Source: Apis mellifera (taxonomy: Eukaryota > Arthropoda > Insecta > Hymenoptera > Apidae). From it: a stretch of DNA of 64,000 nucleotides. A program made the translations under genes and the position numbers. Under the pieces are notes generated by a model. The model searched no databases, had not been told where the DNA came from, and was given only the letters and a program-made list of their open reading frames with translations. Shown here in pieces: positions 38,622 through 50,900 of the stretch; positions within the stretch are counted from its first letter, which is position 1; every line of letters begins with the position of its first letter. The stretch covers positions 3,079,868 through 3,143,867 of the forward strand of contig NC_037648.1 in assembly GCF_003254395.2 (NCBI RefSeq). Direction: 5' to 3'.

Positions 38622-39635
38622 AATCTTCTGAAAGAGATAGATATAGCAACAAGAAAAAATATAGTGTTTAACTTACAATGATCCAGATTTAATATTGTTT
38701 CACACTTACACTCGAGCTCAACGTAATCCGAGATCCTATTGACAAAAACAAATAGTGAGACTAAGAGAAAGATAAATTATTGGTATATTATTTTTCTGCT
38801 TCGAGATAAAGTTAAAAGTTTAAATTTTCAACAATTCTCATTTTATAAGATTTTCTCGATAAAAATGAGTTCAAACGCGATATAAATCGGAAAAGTTTCT
38901 TCAATTTAAATATTCCATACACATAAAATTTCAAAATCAATTTTCTCGAAAACTCAAAGTCTTGTGTCAAAACATTGTTATTCCACATTTTCGACGAGGA
39001 ATCATTCTTGTTCGACTTGTACTACGATTTTAAATACACTCTATGTATTTGGGACGCGCGACAAACAAGGATCTGTATTATTGAAAGAAAAGAGAAGATT
39101 CTTAGTTTTCGAGCGATTGCTTCGCTTCATTAATCTTGACATTTTTCTTTTTCCTATTTTTCCACTTTTAAAATCTTTCAACTTTTTTAAAACTTCTATA
39201 CAATGATACAAAGAACTATATCCTATATGTAAATAATTGGCGCCCTTTGTCCGCTTGTCCCGACTAATTAATTCGCGACGCGCGGAACAATAAATAAATA
39301 GCCGTTGTGACAAAGACCAGCGTGTGATGCGGAATTATAAATTCACGGGGTAAATTTATGCGTCGAATCCCGGTGACAAAGTGGCGGGAAGATCGAGGCA
39401 TGCTGAAAACAAAACTACTCGTGACCATGAATCCTTGAAGGACACTGGGAAAACCGATGTCTAATAGCTCAACTATAAATAAACTCGCTATTCGTTCCCA
39501 GTCGTAATCCAGTCAGGAACAAAATATCCTTCTACGCTATTCAAATGTACATGGACAACTATTTTTGAAAGGATATATATTTTGATCATAAAGTTGTACG
39601 TGTGAAAGGATACGATTTTATTTTAATAAGACTAT
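38622..39635. other. Non-coding stretch with short pocket at 39.24-39.54 kb
   Basis: No recognised exon. Frames at 38964-39206 (+) and 39041-39313 (-) have no familiar domain. Confidence 0.5.
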
Positions 39636-39651
39636 GATGATAACTTAAATT

Positions 39652-39685
<34 letters not shown>

Positions 39686-40377
39686 CATGAAGTAATATAT
39701 TTAATTATTCTTAGAGAATTATAAGATAATAATATATATTAATATATTAATTTCTTTTGAGGGCAAAATAAAAGTTGCTGCTACAAAAATGTCGGATGAG
39801 GCTTATTTATTAAGAGAGGGAAATAGCCATACAGTGATCCGACGAAGATAGAACTCTTTCATTTAAATAACTTGATAAATAAAATAAATAAAACTGATGA
39901 TGACTTAAATTTGTGTATATATATGAAGTAATATATTTAATTATTCTTGGAGAATTATAACGTAATAATATATATTAATATATTAATTTCTTTTGAGGGC
40001 AAACAAAAGTTGCTGTTATAAAAATGTCGGATGAGGCTTATTTATTAAGACAGATAAAGCGAGAGAGAAATAGCCATACAGTGATGCGACGAAGACAGAA
40101 CTCTTTCATTTAAATAACTTGATAAATAAAATAAATAAAACTGATGATGACTTAAATTTGTGTATATATATGAAGTAATATATTTAATTATTCTTGGAGA
40201 ATTATAACGTCATAATATATATTAATATATTAGTTTCTTTTGAAGGCAAAACAAAAGGTGCTGCTACAAAAATGTCGGATGAGGCTTATTTATTAAGAGA
40301 GGGAAATAGCCATACAGTGATGCGACGAAGACAGAACTCTTTCATTAATAACTTGATAAATAAAATAAATAAAACTC
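39636..40377 (+). repeat. Three-copy tandem array with dispersed-repeat core
   Basis: Copies begin GATGATGACTTAAATTTGTG (first copy GATGATAACTTAAATTTGTG) at 39636, 39896 and 40143, so periods are 260 and 247 bp. Each contains TATATTAATATATTA, AAAATGTCGGATGAGGCTTA, GAAATAGCCATACAGTGAT and the core GCGACGAAGACAGAACT (first copy CCGACGAAGATAGAACT) at about 39832, 40079 and 40315. The first copy also has a TG/TA microsatellite (39653-39686). A 76-codon frame in copy 3 starts ATG but is repeat-derived. Confidence 0.93.
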
Positions 40378-42349
40378 AATCGAAATTTTTATATTTGTAT
40401 ATTAACACTCTATATAGTATTTAATTTTTTATATTCATACTTTTTTACTCATTTTCTCTTTGTTATTTAAAATAAATTTATTTTATATTCCAACTTAAAA
40501 ATTTTATTGTTAAAAATTTTTGAGGCCTGTTTTAAAATGCATCGTCACTGTTAACACGAATATCTTGTTTTAAGTAATTCCTTATAATTGAAGCACGTTT
40601 TTAATTGGTATGTAATCGCTTTCCAGTTAAGACATTCAATAAATAAGAGAGTTTTATCTTGATATTTCTCAAGATCAAGGATTTTGTTAATAAATTTACG
40701 ATCTTCTTTCTTCGCTTTGGAAGCAAGTAACAGGATTTCGTAGATTAGAACTTATTCCACGGATAATGTTCTTGCATCGATCCGAATCGTGGCATTTTGT
40801 ATTCAAGCAGAGGCGAGGAAAATTTGCAGTGAATTAAAATAAGTAATACTGAAATATTTTCATAAATATGCTACTCTATTTAATATTTAAGTAATGAACA
40901 TCAATTAACAGTATTATAATTTCCATTGTGAATAAAATATTTATTTTTTATTGTTTATTTAATATGACTTTAACATAGTTTTGTAATAATTCACCGTAAT
41001 AATTCAAGTAAAGTTAAAAAATTTATTAATTTGAAATATCATTTTATTATATATTAATTTCGAAACGAATATTTATTAATTAATATTATATATTTGACGT
41101 TCTATTTCTTTACGTAATTATTATTTTTTATATTTCGATTAAAGAAATGAAAACGCAGAAACAAACAATATGGATTTATTCAGAAAGAAATAACGTACAA
41201 CAAGGATGCAGCTGCGATCATTAATGATAGCAGAGTGAATCGGGCCTCGGTTTCTTGTTACGTAGAGAAACTTTAATAGTTTTGTTCTTTACGACACACT
41301 CGAAACTTTGTGCTCGTAAATAAAAGTTCAAAAGTCTGGGGATAGCAAATTAAATTGGATCGCTTAATTTCAATTTCCGAATTTCATTGCACGAAATCCC
41401 CAAAATTATAATATTCATTTTCACACAATGATATAAATAAATGAAAAAAAATTAAAATATGATAAATCGTAATAATTTATAAGACGAATCTATACTTTAT
41501 AATAACAAATAAATTATTTATAGAATATTTTTGTTTTAAAGAACGAAATATTTTTAATAAAAACATGTTCTTAATTATTAATTATTAATTATCTTAATTA
41601 TTAAAAATATGTGTTATTATAATTATTGGTACGTTTCAACGAATGCATATAATAAATTTTACAAAATGTTTATTCGTCTTTTGTGTGATCGATTATCTCG
41701 TACGTGATATTTAATCTTTCTAAATTAAAAATAGTCGAGCTGTGTAGATGAACTTGTATTGGTCAATTAAGATATTAAACTTTATTTTATCTTTTATGTA
41801 TATTTAGAAGCGTATGTATATATATGTGACATTTTTGTTTTTTTTTCAGGATCACATATGTATAATATATATAAAAATTGCTCTTTAATTTTTACATTTT
41901 ATATATAACTTTTTTTGAGTTTTATTCACTATTCATTTTATTTAAAAATCCTTTATCTATTATTTGTTTAAAACTTTAACAAAAATTTCTAATTAATTTT
42001 CTAAATTCGATAAAAAGAGAATTTTTTTCTTTAAAAAGTAATTTCATCTTGAGAAAAATATTTTCTCAATATCAAATATATTAAAAATTCCCTCTCGAAT
42101 TTTAACAAAAAGAAAAGGAAAAAGAAAAATTGTCAGGAATCTTCAAAATCTATCACGAATGAAACTTGATTCCAAATATATCCTTCGTATAAGTAATATA
42201 TATAAATTCGTACTATATTCTTAATAAAATTGACTTCCATCCTATCTCGTTCATTCGTTTCACCGATTAAAATTCGAAAAAAAAAAGCCTTCACTTATCC
42301 ATTCTCCAAACCTCCACCTTCAAAAAACGAATTCATCGTATCATAACAC
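40378..42349. other. AT-rich non-coding stretch
   Basis: A small GC-richer pocket lies at about 41.20-41.35 kb. No open frame or repeat of note. Confidence 0.55.
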
Positions 42350-43010
42350 TTGAATCCTCGAAAACGAGGCTCGAATTCTTCTACTGCGTTCCTTTCTCGC
42401 GAAACATTTCAAAAAAAAAAGAAAAAAATAGAGAGAGAGAGAGAAGGAAAAAGAGAAAATCCCGACGAGTGTCGATTATCGGCGTTCGATTGGCGCATCG
42501 CTGCAACATTTACGCCCCCATTTTCGGCAGAAATCGTTCCTTGTTCCTCGAAGGAACAATCGTTAGTGGTGTGGCCGTGTAGCGCGACGTGCAACGAGAG
42601 ACGAGGATGGTGCGCCTCAGTTTGGGGGCGGACCTCGGTGCAGGATGATATATCCGCAGCAGCGGACCAACAAACCAACCCCCAACATACTACAACTACG
42701 ACCCCGTGTACGCGCTCCTTCGCCTCGATCGCCCTCCCCCCCCTCCCCTCCCCCTTTTTATCTCCGCCGCGCCATCCTCGGTGGTGGGCCCCCGCGCGAG
42801 AAATCAGTGTCTGCTGCGTGGTGACAGTGTGACAGATGTGAAACGTGGTGACGGGTGGCGAGTGGTTCCATTCGCGTCCTCTTCGATTCTCTTCGAGATC
42901 TGTCTGATCAGTGTGGGAGGAGGGGGGAGGAGGGGAAAGGAGAAAGGAGTGGATCGTTCCTTCGCCGATCTCTGGATCAAGTGGTTGGTTGAATATCGGT
43001 GTGGGTAATT
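42350..43010 (+). promoter_or_regulatory. GC-rich promoter-like island with candidate 5' exon
   Basis: The island has three TCAGT initiator-type motifs (42617, 42804, 42908), C-rich and G-rich clusters (42729-42753 and 42916-42940), and a possible donor at the end (GGTGTGG|GTAATT near 43004). After the second initiator the first ATG is immediately followed by TGA (42836-42841), a minimal upstream ORF. The longest + frame (42350-42832) is low-complexity and probably not coding. It fits a 5' untranslated exon on the same strand as Shaker. It could equally be an isolated promoter or enhancer. Confidence 0.4.
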
Positions 43011-44453
43011 ATTTATAGTTGTGTCAGGATTGGATTTGGGATCCAAGGAAGTTGATTGATGATTAAGGGGACGGAGTGAAGAGGAGGATATTTATTATTA
43101 ATAGCGTGAAATTATTTTGAAATTAACGTTTTAATATTTTGGATAAATAAAGTTTTAATTTTGACACTGTTCTTAGTGGAAATTATATATGGTTAAAATT
43201 ATTAAGAAATTGAATTCTTGATGGTATATAATTTATGAAAATGTAGCAGTTTTTTTTAATTTGTTTTTGTTAAAGAGATAAAATTTTAGTAAAACAGAGT
43301 GTTGATAATTGAATGTACATTAGAATGGAAATATACTATTTTTCTCTTTAATCTCATATTACACATTTTGAAACGAATAATGTAAAACGTTATATAAATA
43401 TTTAGTAAAATTAAAAATTATTTGGAACACGAATAACTTTCATTTAAACAATTTCTCGATCAAATTTAATAATTTTAACATTAGATCCTCTTGCAAAATT
43501 GATATTTTTATCCAAATATACACAATCGATTAATCTTATCGATATTACAATTTCAATTTTAAATACTCACTCCCTCCCCATCACTAAAATTCACAGAAGG
43601 AAAAAAGAAATTCCGTACGAAAAAATTATTCGAAACTTTTATATGGCGTACCAGTTGATAAAATCGCGCCAACTGTAATCCTCGAGGATATTTTCTCGAT
43701 CTCTCGATTGAATTAAACGGCTGAGCCGCATCGATCCGGGGCAACTGCCAACTGCTCCTCCGTATCCCTTCAAATATTCCCGTCCAGCTTCTTAAATATT
43801 CGGGCCGCGTGCGAGGGTAACTATTATTAAATGAAAAACGAGGATTCGATCGTCGTCGTTCCACAGCTTTTTTCATACTGCAGGCTTGACCTTTCGAGCC
43901 GTTAAGCACGCCTCTTCCGGTTCGCCGAGAGGAAGAGAAAGAAAGAGAGAGAGAGAGAAAGAGGAAGAAAGGAAGGTTCTTTTCGTATTTTCTCTTCTTT
44001 TTTTGTTTTTATTTTAACGGGGACACGAAAAAATAAAGATTTCTGTAACTTATTAATTCGAGATCGAGCAGAGAATAATTCTATTGAGAATTAGATTGGG
44101 AATTAAAGAGGGAAGGGAGCTTGGGATGTTGGTAAATTTTAAATCGTTTCAACTTTTACTTTCCATATTTATGGTATTATTTACGAAACGTGGTAAAAGC
44201 ATCCATGCGTGAAACAACGTGAAAGAATTGTAAAAATAATGTTAATTTAGATTAAATTAACATAAGAATAATACGCTTTACATATTCCATGAATTTGTCC
44301 GATAAATATTTATTAAAATGCTTGAGATAGCATATAAATGCAATTTTGTACAAGATTCTAGAAACAAATTTGGACAAAAAAATTACTTAATTTGTATTAA
44401 ATTACAAATACAACGTGGATAGAGTTGTCATTTAAAATCTCTTTTGAATAAAA
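43011..44453. other. Non-coding stretch
   Basis: AT-rich, with a pocket at 43.56-43.96 kb that carries a 116-codon - strand frame (43559-43909) without a recognised domain, and a GA-rich run at 43928-43975. No gene supported. Confidence 0.5.
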
Positions 44454-44662
44454 ATTATGAACAAAAAAAATGATATTGTATCCAATTATTATTATTGTTA
44501 GTAAATACGATTATCACTTATGTATCTCACTTATATATATATAAAATGCCTAATATATATATAAAATTATGAACAAAAAAATCGAGAGCAACATTGCATC
44601 TAATTATTATAGTAAACACAATTATCACTTATATATCTCATCTATATATATATATAAAATGC

Positions 44663-44709
<47 letters not shown>

Positions 44710-44890
44710 GAACAAAAAAACCGAGAGCCACATTGTATCTAATTATTATAGTAAACACAATTATTATTTATGTATCTCACCTATATATATATAAAATGCC
44801 TAATATATATATAAAATTATGAACAAAAAAATCGAGAGCAACATTGCATCTAATTATTATAGTAAACACGATTATCACTTATATATCTCA

Positions 44891-44933
<43 letters not shown>

Positions 44934-44968
44934 CCTAATATATATATAAAATTATGAACAAAGAAATC

Positions 44969-45005
<37 letters not shown>

Positions 45006-45049
45006 AGATACATAAGTGATAAATTATGTATCTAAATATGTATCTCACT

Positions 45050-45060
<11 letters not shown>
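44454..45060 (+). repeat. Compound array: about 112-bp units, each with its own (TA)n tract
   Basis: Units begin ATTATGAACAAAAAAATCGA (or close) at 44454, 44566, 44705, 44816 and 44951, spaced 112, 139, 111 and 135 bp. Each full unit holds CTAATTATTATAGTAAACAC, ATTATCACTTATATATCTCA, a TA tract and AAAATGCCTAATATATATAT. Length differences come from TA expansion at different places in different units. In the last unit the core is inverted: 45003-45013 pairs with 45038-45048 (GTGAGATACAT / ATGTATCTCAC). Non-coding. Confidence 0.9.
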
Positions 45061-45077
<17 letters not shown>

Positions 45078-45080
<3 letters not shown>

Positions 45081-45105
45081 AACTTGTGGCGAAGCATATT
45101 ATATT

Positions 45106-45152
<47 letters not shown>

Positions 45153-45174
45153 ATATGCCTCGCCACAAGTTTTC
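45078..45174. repeat. 97-bp near-perfect palindrome with AT core
   Basis: The left arm at 45078-45101 begins GAAAACTTGTGGCGAAGCAT. The right arm at 45151-45174 is its reverse complement with a single mismatch over 24 positions (GCCTCGCCACAAGTTTTC). The 49 bp between are alternating AT and also self-complementary, so almost the whole element can fold into one stem. It resembles a palindromic AT-rich repeat. A hairpin RNA is possible if it is transcribed. Confidence 0.85.
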
Positions 45175-45566
45175 TTCATCATTTTTCATCCGCATAAATC
45201 GAAACATAAGTGTGGATTCGCCAATGCACACGTGTACGCCCGTTGGCAATGACATTCACCGGGCGCTTCGAGGCCTCGCGCGGAATCTCGTCGATTCGCA
45301 TCGTTAGAATCCGTCTCCGTCCGGAAGACGGAAGAGAGAGAAAGAGAAAGAGAGAGAGAGACGATTTCTGAGCAGCCGAAATTTAATTGCATCCTCGAGA
45401 GATGATACGTGGCATCGCATTAATCCGACCATCTTTCCACGGCGAATCAGGGGACGTGCGACCACATACAGATTACCCGTGAGAGTGGACTTTTAACTCC
45501 GTCGCTTCTCTCCTTCCTCGATGGAAATAACCGAATGTGTTCTCCTCGACTTTGTGTACATACGTG

Positions 45567-45599
<33 letters not shown>

Positions 45600-45981
45600 G
45601 TTTCGTGTCCCCGAGTGTCCTTGTCCCGGCTGTTGTCAAGCTGGCCGGACCGTTGTACCGGATGATGGATTTACTCTCGATTCGGCTATCTCGGGCGGAC
45701 AAGTTTCAGGGAAACTTGGTTGCCCGCCACGGTTAAACGCGGGCTCGCCTGTTACCAGTAATTGAATTCGAGGTCAGCTTGTCGTTCGAGAAAACGGGAA
45801 AACTGATGGTTAATTGCGACAGACTTTTCGGTTTAGTTTATATAACCTCTCGTAATGTTTTCTTTTTAGGTTAGGTTAGTTTTTGTTTTATTTCGATGAA
45901 GATTCGTGAAGATTCGGCGAAGAGGGAGGGATTTTTGAAATCTTTAGACAAGTTTTTGCGAGTATCGAGACAATTATTTTA
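45175..45981. other. GC-richer pocket with GA and TC microsatellites
   Basis: A GA-rich run at 45332-45361 and a TC run at 45566-45599 flank GC-richer DNA. Open frames (45026-45307, 45521-45736 and others) run through the microsatellites and are not convincing. TTAGGTTAGGTTAG lies at 45866-45879. Confidence 0.45.
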
Positions 45982-46605
45982 TTTTTACACGACGGAATTG
46001 TTATTAATCAATTATCAACAAGCGAATGCTTGCCAATGCAGCCATCCATTCGAATGAATGTGACTAACGTAATTTCGTGATTTCACACGAGAATCAATGC
46101 ATCTCGTTACTAATAAAATTTTATTTCTTTTAAACAATTACAAATATTTTTTTTCATAAAAATCTTCACTTTTTTCATTTCGTAGATTAGAGAAAAATAT
46201 ATAATATCTTTGAAATTAATGTCACTTTTTTTATCTAAATCCAAGTTTAAAAATTTTCTCTTACTTTTTATTTTTAATCGATTAAATAATTTTCGATTTT
46301 TACACGACGGAATTGTTATTAAATAATCAACTATCAACAAGCGAATGCTTGCCAATTCGAGTGAATGTGACTAACGTAATTTCCTGATTTCACACGAGAA
46401 TCGATGCATCTCGTTACTAATAAAATTTTATTTCTTTTAAATTACAAATGTTTTTTTTCATAAAAATCTTCACTTTTTTTCATTTCGTAGATTAGAGAAA
46501 GATTCATAATATCTTTGAAATTATCTTTGAAATGTCATTTTTTTTATCCAGGTTTAAAAATATTTTCTCTTACTCTTTATTTTTAATCAATTAAATAATT
46601 TTCGA
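45982..46605 (+). repeat. 315-bp tandem duplication
   Basis: TTTTTACACGACGGAATTGTTA recurs in register at 45982 and 46297 (shown by TACACGACGGAATTGTTA). CAACAAGCGAATGCTTGCCA, GAATGTGACTAACGTAATTT and CATTTCGTAGATTAGAGAAA appear in both copies. Small indels separate them. AAGCGAATGCTT within the unit is a short palindrome-like block. Non-coding. Confidence 0.9.
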
Positions 46606-46979
46606 TAAATATTACTTCTCACAGAGCTTGGATCTTGAATTGTACAAAATTGCAGATATAAAAGTTATGAAAATTAATAATTGCAAACGCGATAATCTGC
46701 GAATTCAAAATATTTTTCAAACCGTTATCGGTATCGGCGTGAGAGGAGAAGGTTGGCGAAGGTTATGGATAAAATCGTGGTTTCAACGAGGCGGAAGATA
46801 ATTACATATCTTACGATCGAGCGCAGCCGAAATGCGCGTCCGTGCATTAATTCGCGCAACAATGGACGCGGCGACGCGTTCTCCCTCCGCTTTCTGTTCC
46901 ATACGTAACCGTTAATCCGCGAAATTTATTGGTTGCCACTCGTTTCCATCTCCGACGGGACATGCGGGACAAGGATACG

Positions 46980-46980
<1 letters not shown>
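46606..46980. other. Non-coding stretch running into a GC-richer pocket
   Basis: GC-richer from about 46.73 kb with CpG. No recognised exon. Confidence 0.45.

Positions 46981-47024
<44 letters not shown>
46981..47024. repeat. (CT)n microsatellite
   Basis: A 44-bp CT run with one TT interruption, in a GC-richer pocket. Potential GAGA-factor sites on the opposite strand. Confidence 0.95.
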
Positions 47025-47027
<3 letters not shown>

Positions 47028-47873
47028 CTCCTCCTCCCTGCGTGTTTCTATTTGTTTACACAACTCGACTTTGGCACAGTTGTGAGTCGTAATTTTTTGA
47101 GAATTTTGAGAATTTCCAAAGTGAAACTTTCCTCAAAGTATGTGGATGATAAAATTTAAAAAAGGACGCGAAAGTTTTCCGGATAAATGTTTGCCGTCAC
47201 ACGGAACACACGGAAAGGTCGTTTGATAATAAAAAAAAGGAGCAAGGAGCTCGTTGAAAGCTCGATATTTCCTCGAGAAATTGAAAAGTTTCGGTGTTAT
47301 TAAAAATACTTTACATCGTGTCTTAGAAAGGGATTCATAATTTAGAATCATTTCATAATAATTCTTTAATAATTTATTTGAAAAGTAAAAGTAGGATGAA
47401 AGATAAGGAAGGAATGTTGTTATTCTTTGTTAAAAATGCATTTTAATTCTGAAAAATTATTGTTAATGATCGAGATATCAAATTGCAATATCCATTAACT
47501 CTAAATGTATTCTCATAAAATCATATTTTTAAAGATTCAAAGTCTCTTCAAAGATTTACTTTCCTTGTATATTTTGAAATCTAAATAAAATTGAATCTTG
47601 CTCTAAAAATTATATATCTCGTTGAGACTGAAAGTTATAGTCTCTGACTATCAACTGCCACTTGTGAAAAGTATTCTTAGGAGGCAAACTTTGCGAGTAC
47701 TTTTTGAAGTGAAGTTCTCGAGAATTTCCTTCGAAAGTTATTTTTCTACTAGACATTGCATCCGTTCAAAAAAGAATCTCGAATAGTTTATATAGAATGC
47801 GAAAAAAAAACAAATTAATTATTCTTAAATCACAAAGAATCAAATATTGCAACGAAAATGCTTACATAGCCTA

Positions 47874-47908
<35 letters not shown>

Positions 47909-50900
47909 CCGATTAAATTGCAAATGATATTACTCGAGAACCAGCGTTCTACGCAATAACGCCACTTATTTGGAGCCTTGGAAATAGATTCGAATTCTGA
48001 AATCAAACCGCAAACTGTCTGATAAAAATTTTAAAACTAGAAGGACGAACCGATCGTAAATTTCTGTATCGTATACGATGTTGACCGAATTGTAGATCTC
48101 CTTGTATTTCATGCTTACCCCAATTTCTCGTGGATCCATATTACTACCCGTTAACACGATAGAAAATGTACTCTCGACAATGTCTCTTTATTTTTATATA
48201 ATATATATATATATATTGCTTGAACGATAATGACACGTATCTTTGCGATCGTTTTAACGTTATTTACGCAGTTAAATCCTGCCAAAAGTGGGGATTGCCA
48301 ACTTACGATCGATTATATATTATTTTTACCGTGTATATAATGCGTATAATGCGGGAATAAATGATCGAGGTCGTCTCCTGTTGGACTTTGGTTTGTCTAC
48401 TGGAATATATTTAATATTACTTTGAAATTGAGATAAAAAGAGAAGACGTTTGATTTATGGACTGTGATAAAAATCCTTCAAAAATCATTAATTACGTTTT
48501 CTCTTCGTGATACTTTATTTTATTTTCGAATATTATCGGGAGAGAGGACAGAGATTCTCGAGACGGATATAAATGGCAAAATGAATCATTTTTGGAAAAT
48601 TTTATACCACATGCATAAACATGAATATTGTAAAAGACTTGTAAATTTGTTTTAATATAACATCTTATATCATAAAACTGTCACAGTTTAAATGACTTTA
48701 TATTTTTTAAATTTTATTTCTACTACTTGTATATTATTTATTATTGTATTTTTATACGTTTATATATTATTTGTCACTTGTTAAAAGAAATTTTTGAAAC
48801 TAAGCAATTTTTAACAAAATTACCAATAACTTTAAACACATTTATCACTTTTGATTTGAATTCTTTATATTTCAAATCTAAATTGGCATTATTCTCAAAA
48901 AAAAAAAAAAAAAAAGAAAAAAAAAGAAAAAAGAAAATGAATATGACGTCCCTGAGGAAATCGTCCGTTTCGACCGAGTTATAGTCGACCTGGCATGAAA
49001 TTTCATAGTAGAGCCATAATTGTCTCTAACTCCGCGAACTCCTCATCATTTATCGACGACGTTATCGCTAGCAGTCGCAGCAGTGCTGAAATCTCGTTCG
49101 CCGAATTTTGGTAACGCAATGGCCAGTGTACCGTGCATTTATCCTCAAGGGATTGCCTTAAGCGATTTCACGTGCGCGCGCACTCGAGATTCATGCTAAA
49201 TTAAAATGGAATCGATCCATCCAATCTCGATCTCTTTCAACAATTTGAATTTACAATTGGGGTCAACTTTTCTTACCTTTTCTCCGATTTTCGTGAGGTA
49301 ATTTAATTCGAATCTACATTTCAAACCAACACGTATAATTTTCCAAATGATCATCCAATTATGACCACTGCAATTTTTGATGATCGAATGAAAATTGTTG
49401 CAAAAGTCATTAGCAAAGAAATTTATTTTAATATTGGTTATTAATAATAGTTTAAGATATCTGATGCTGGTCAATTTCATTATATTTCGTGATAATTATT
49501 GCATCATCAAACTTGATTTTATAAGTTAAATGTTATTTTCGATTAATTAATGTTATCTGGCTACTTTAAAATCAATATAATACATGATCTTTCCAAAATT
49601 ATCTATAATAGCCAATAGAACCTTGACTTTGCATTATGAAAATCGTTAAATCTCATGTTGCAATTGTCGTTATCATTTTCTTAAAATCTAATGCTGATTG
49701 ATTGAAAGTGGTTAACATATTTTGGATATTTTTTAAAAATGTTTTAGATAAGCTTTTGAATCGAAATTTTCAATTGAAAAAAAAATTAAATGAAATTAAA
49801 TAACCAAAAAAAAAATTCAGAATAAAAATTATTTATTTTTTTATCTTGACGTTTCAGATTAATTCTTGTTCAATTATACATTCTTTCATTTCTTTCAGAA
49901 TTCTAAATTGAAGCAGAGGTTCCATCTATGTCATTAGCAATATAATACGTGTAATAGTAAATGAAATCAACTCGGGAAAGTTTCACGTCGATACCATACT
50001 TAAATCCTTAACCAACCGATTGTCGCTGCGGACAGCGATAAAGGAACGTTGCACGGTATAGGCAAGGTTCGTTTTTTTCCTCGACACGCTAAAAACCTCG
50101 TCGATAAGCTTGGCGTGTGAAACTGCAACCATTACCTTCGTTTCTCGCGTGGAAGCAGTGACTCGTTGGAAAGAATATGTTCGATTTTTCAGTGATTCAT
50201 TTTTACTTCCATTATATCAAAATATATACCTCTTAAAACTGATACAAACGAAAAATTCAAAATAAAATAAATATCGAGAACAACAAAATTGGTAGCTTTG
50301 TTTTCAAGAAAAATGCATTTGCAAATTGGTCGAGTGTATTCGACTAATTTTCAGCTCGATAACGATGAATATAATAACAGGTAACAAGCTATTATGATAT
50401 GAAAAAAAAAAAAAGTGAAAATTGGAAAATAAAATTTTTTTGGAAAAATTGATCGACGTTTTAAAACGTAATATTCATTCTCCGTTTAGAAATTAATCAC
50501 GCGTATATTTATATATTTCGAATTTAATTTGAATCGAAAACATAACCTAACCTAAAACACAATTTTGTTACTCTTAATTTTCACCTTACTTTGAATTATC
50601 TCCTTTACCTTATTCGTATTTACAAGGGATTTCGATACACGATAAAGCGCAATTAATCGTGGCAAAGGATAAATTCCTTTTCAGTCTCGTGGCAAATCCG
50701 TTCGCAAGTTATCGGTCGGATCGAAAGCGCGTTCTGCACTGTCGACGCGATCACCATTCGTTTGAAGCGTGAAATCATGGCGGCAATTGCCGGCCACCAT
50801 TCGTTACGCGTCACGTCTACATTTTTAAACGTGGCGTGCGCGATTGCGAGACTAATTGAGGCCTTGATATCGCTACGAATTACCTGCACTTTACCTCGAG

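Noticed and set aside
40194..40424. 76-codon frame in the tandem array (MSDEAYLLREGNS within it)
   Set aside because: The same sequence in copies 1 and 2 of the array is interrupted or differs in length, so the frame is not preserved between copies.
42350..42832. 160-codon + strand open frame
   Set aside because: Low-complexity Lys/Glu/Arg, Thr and Pro runs from simple repeats. The region fits an untranslated promoter island better.
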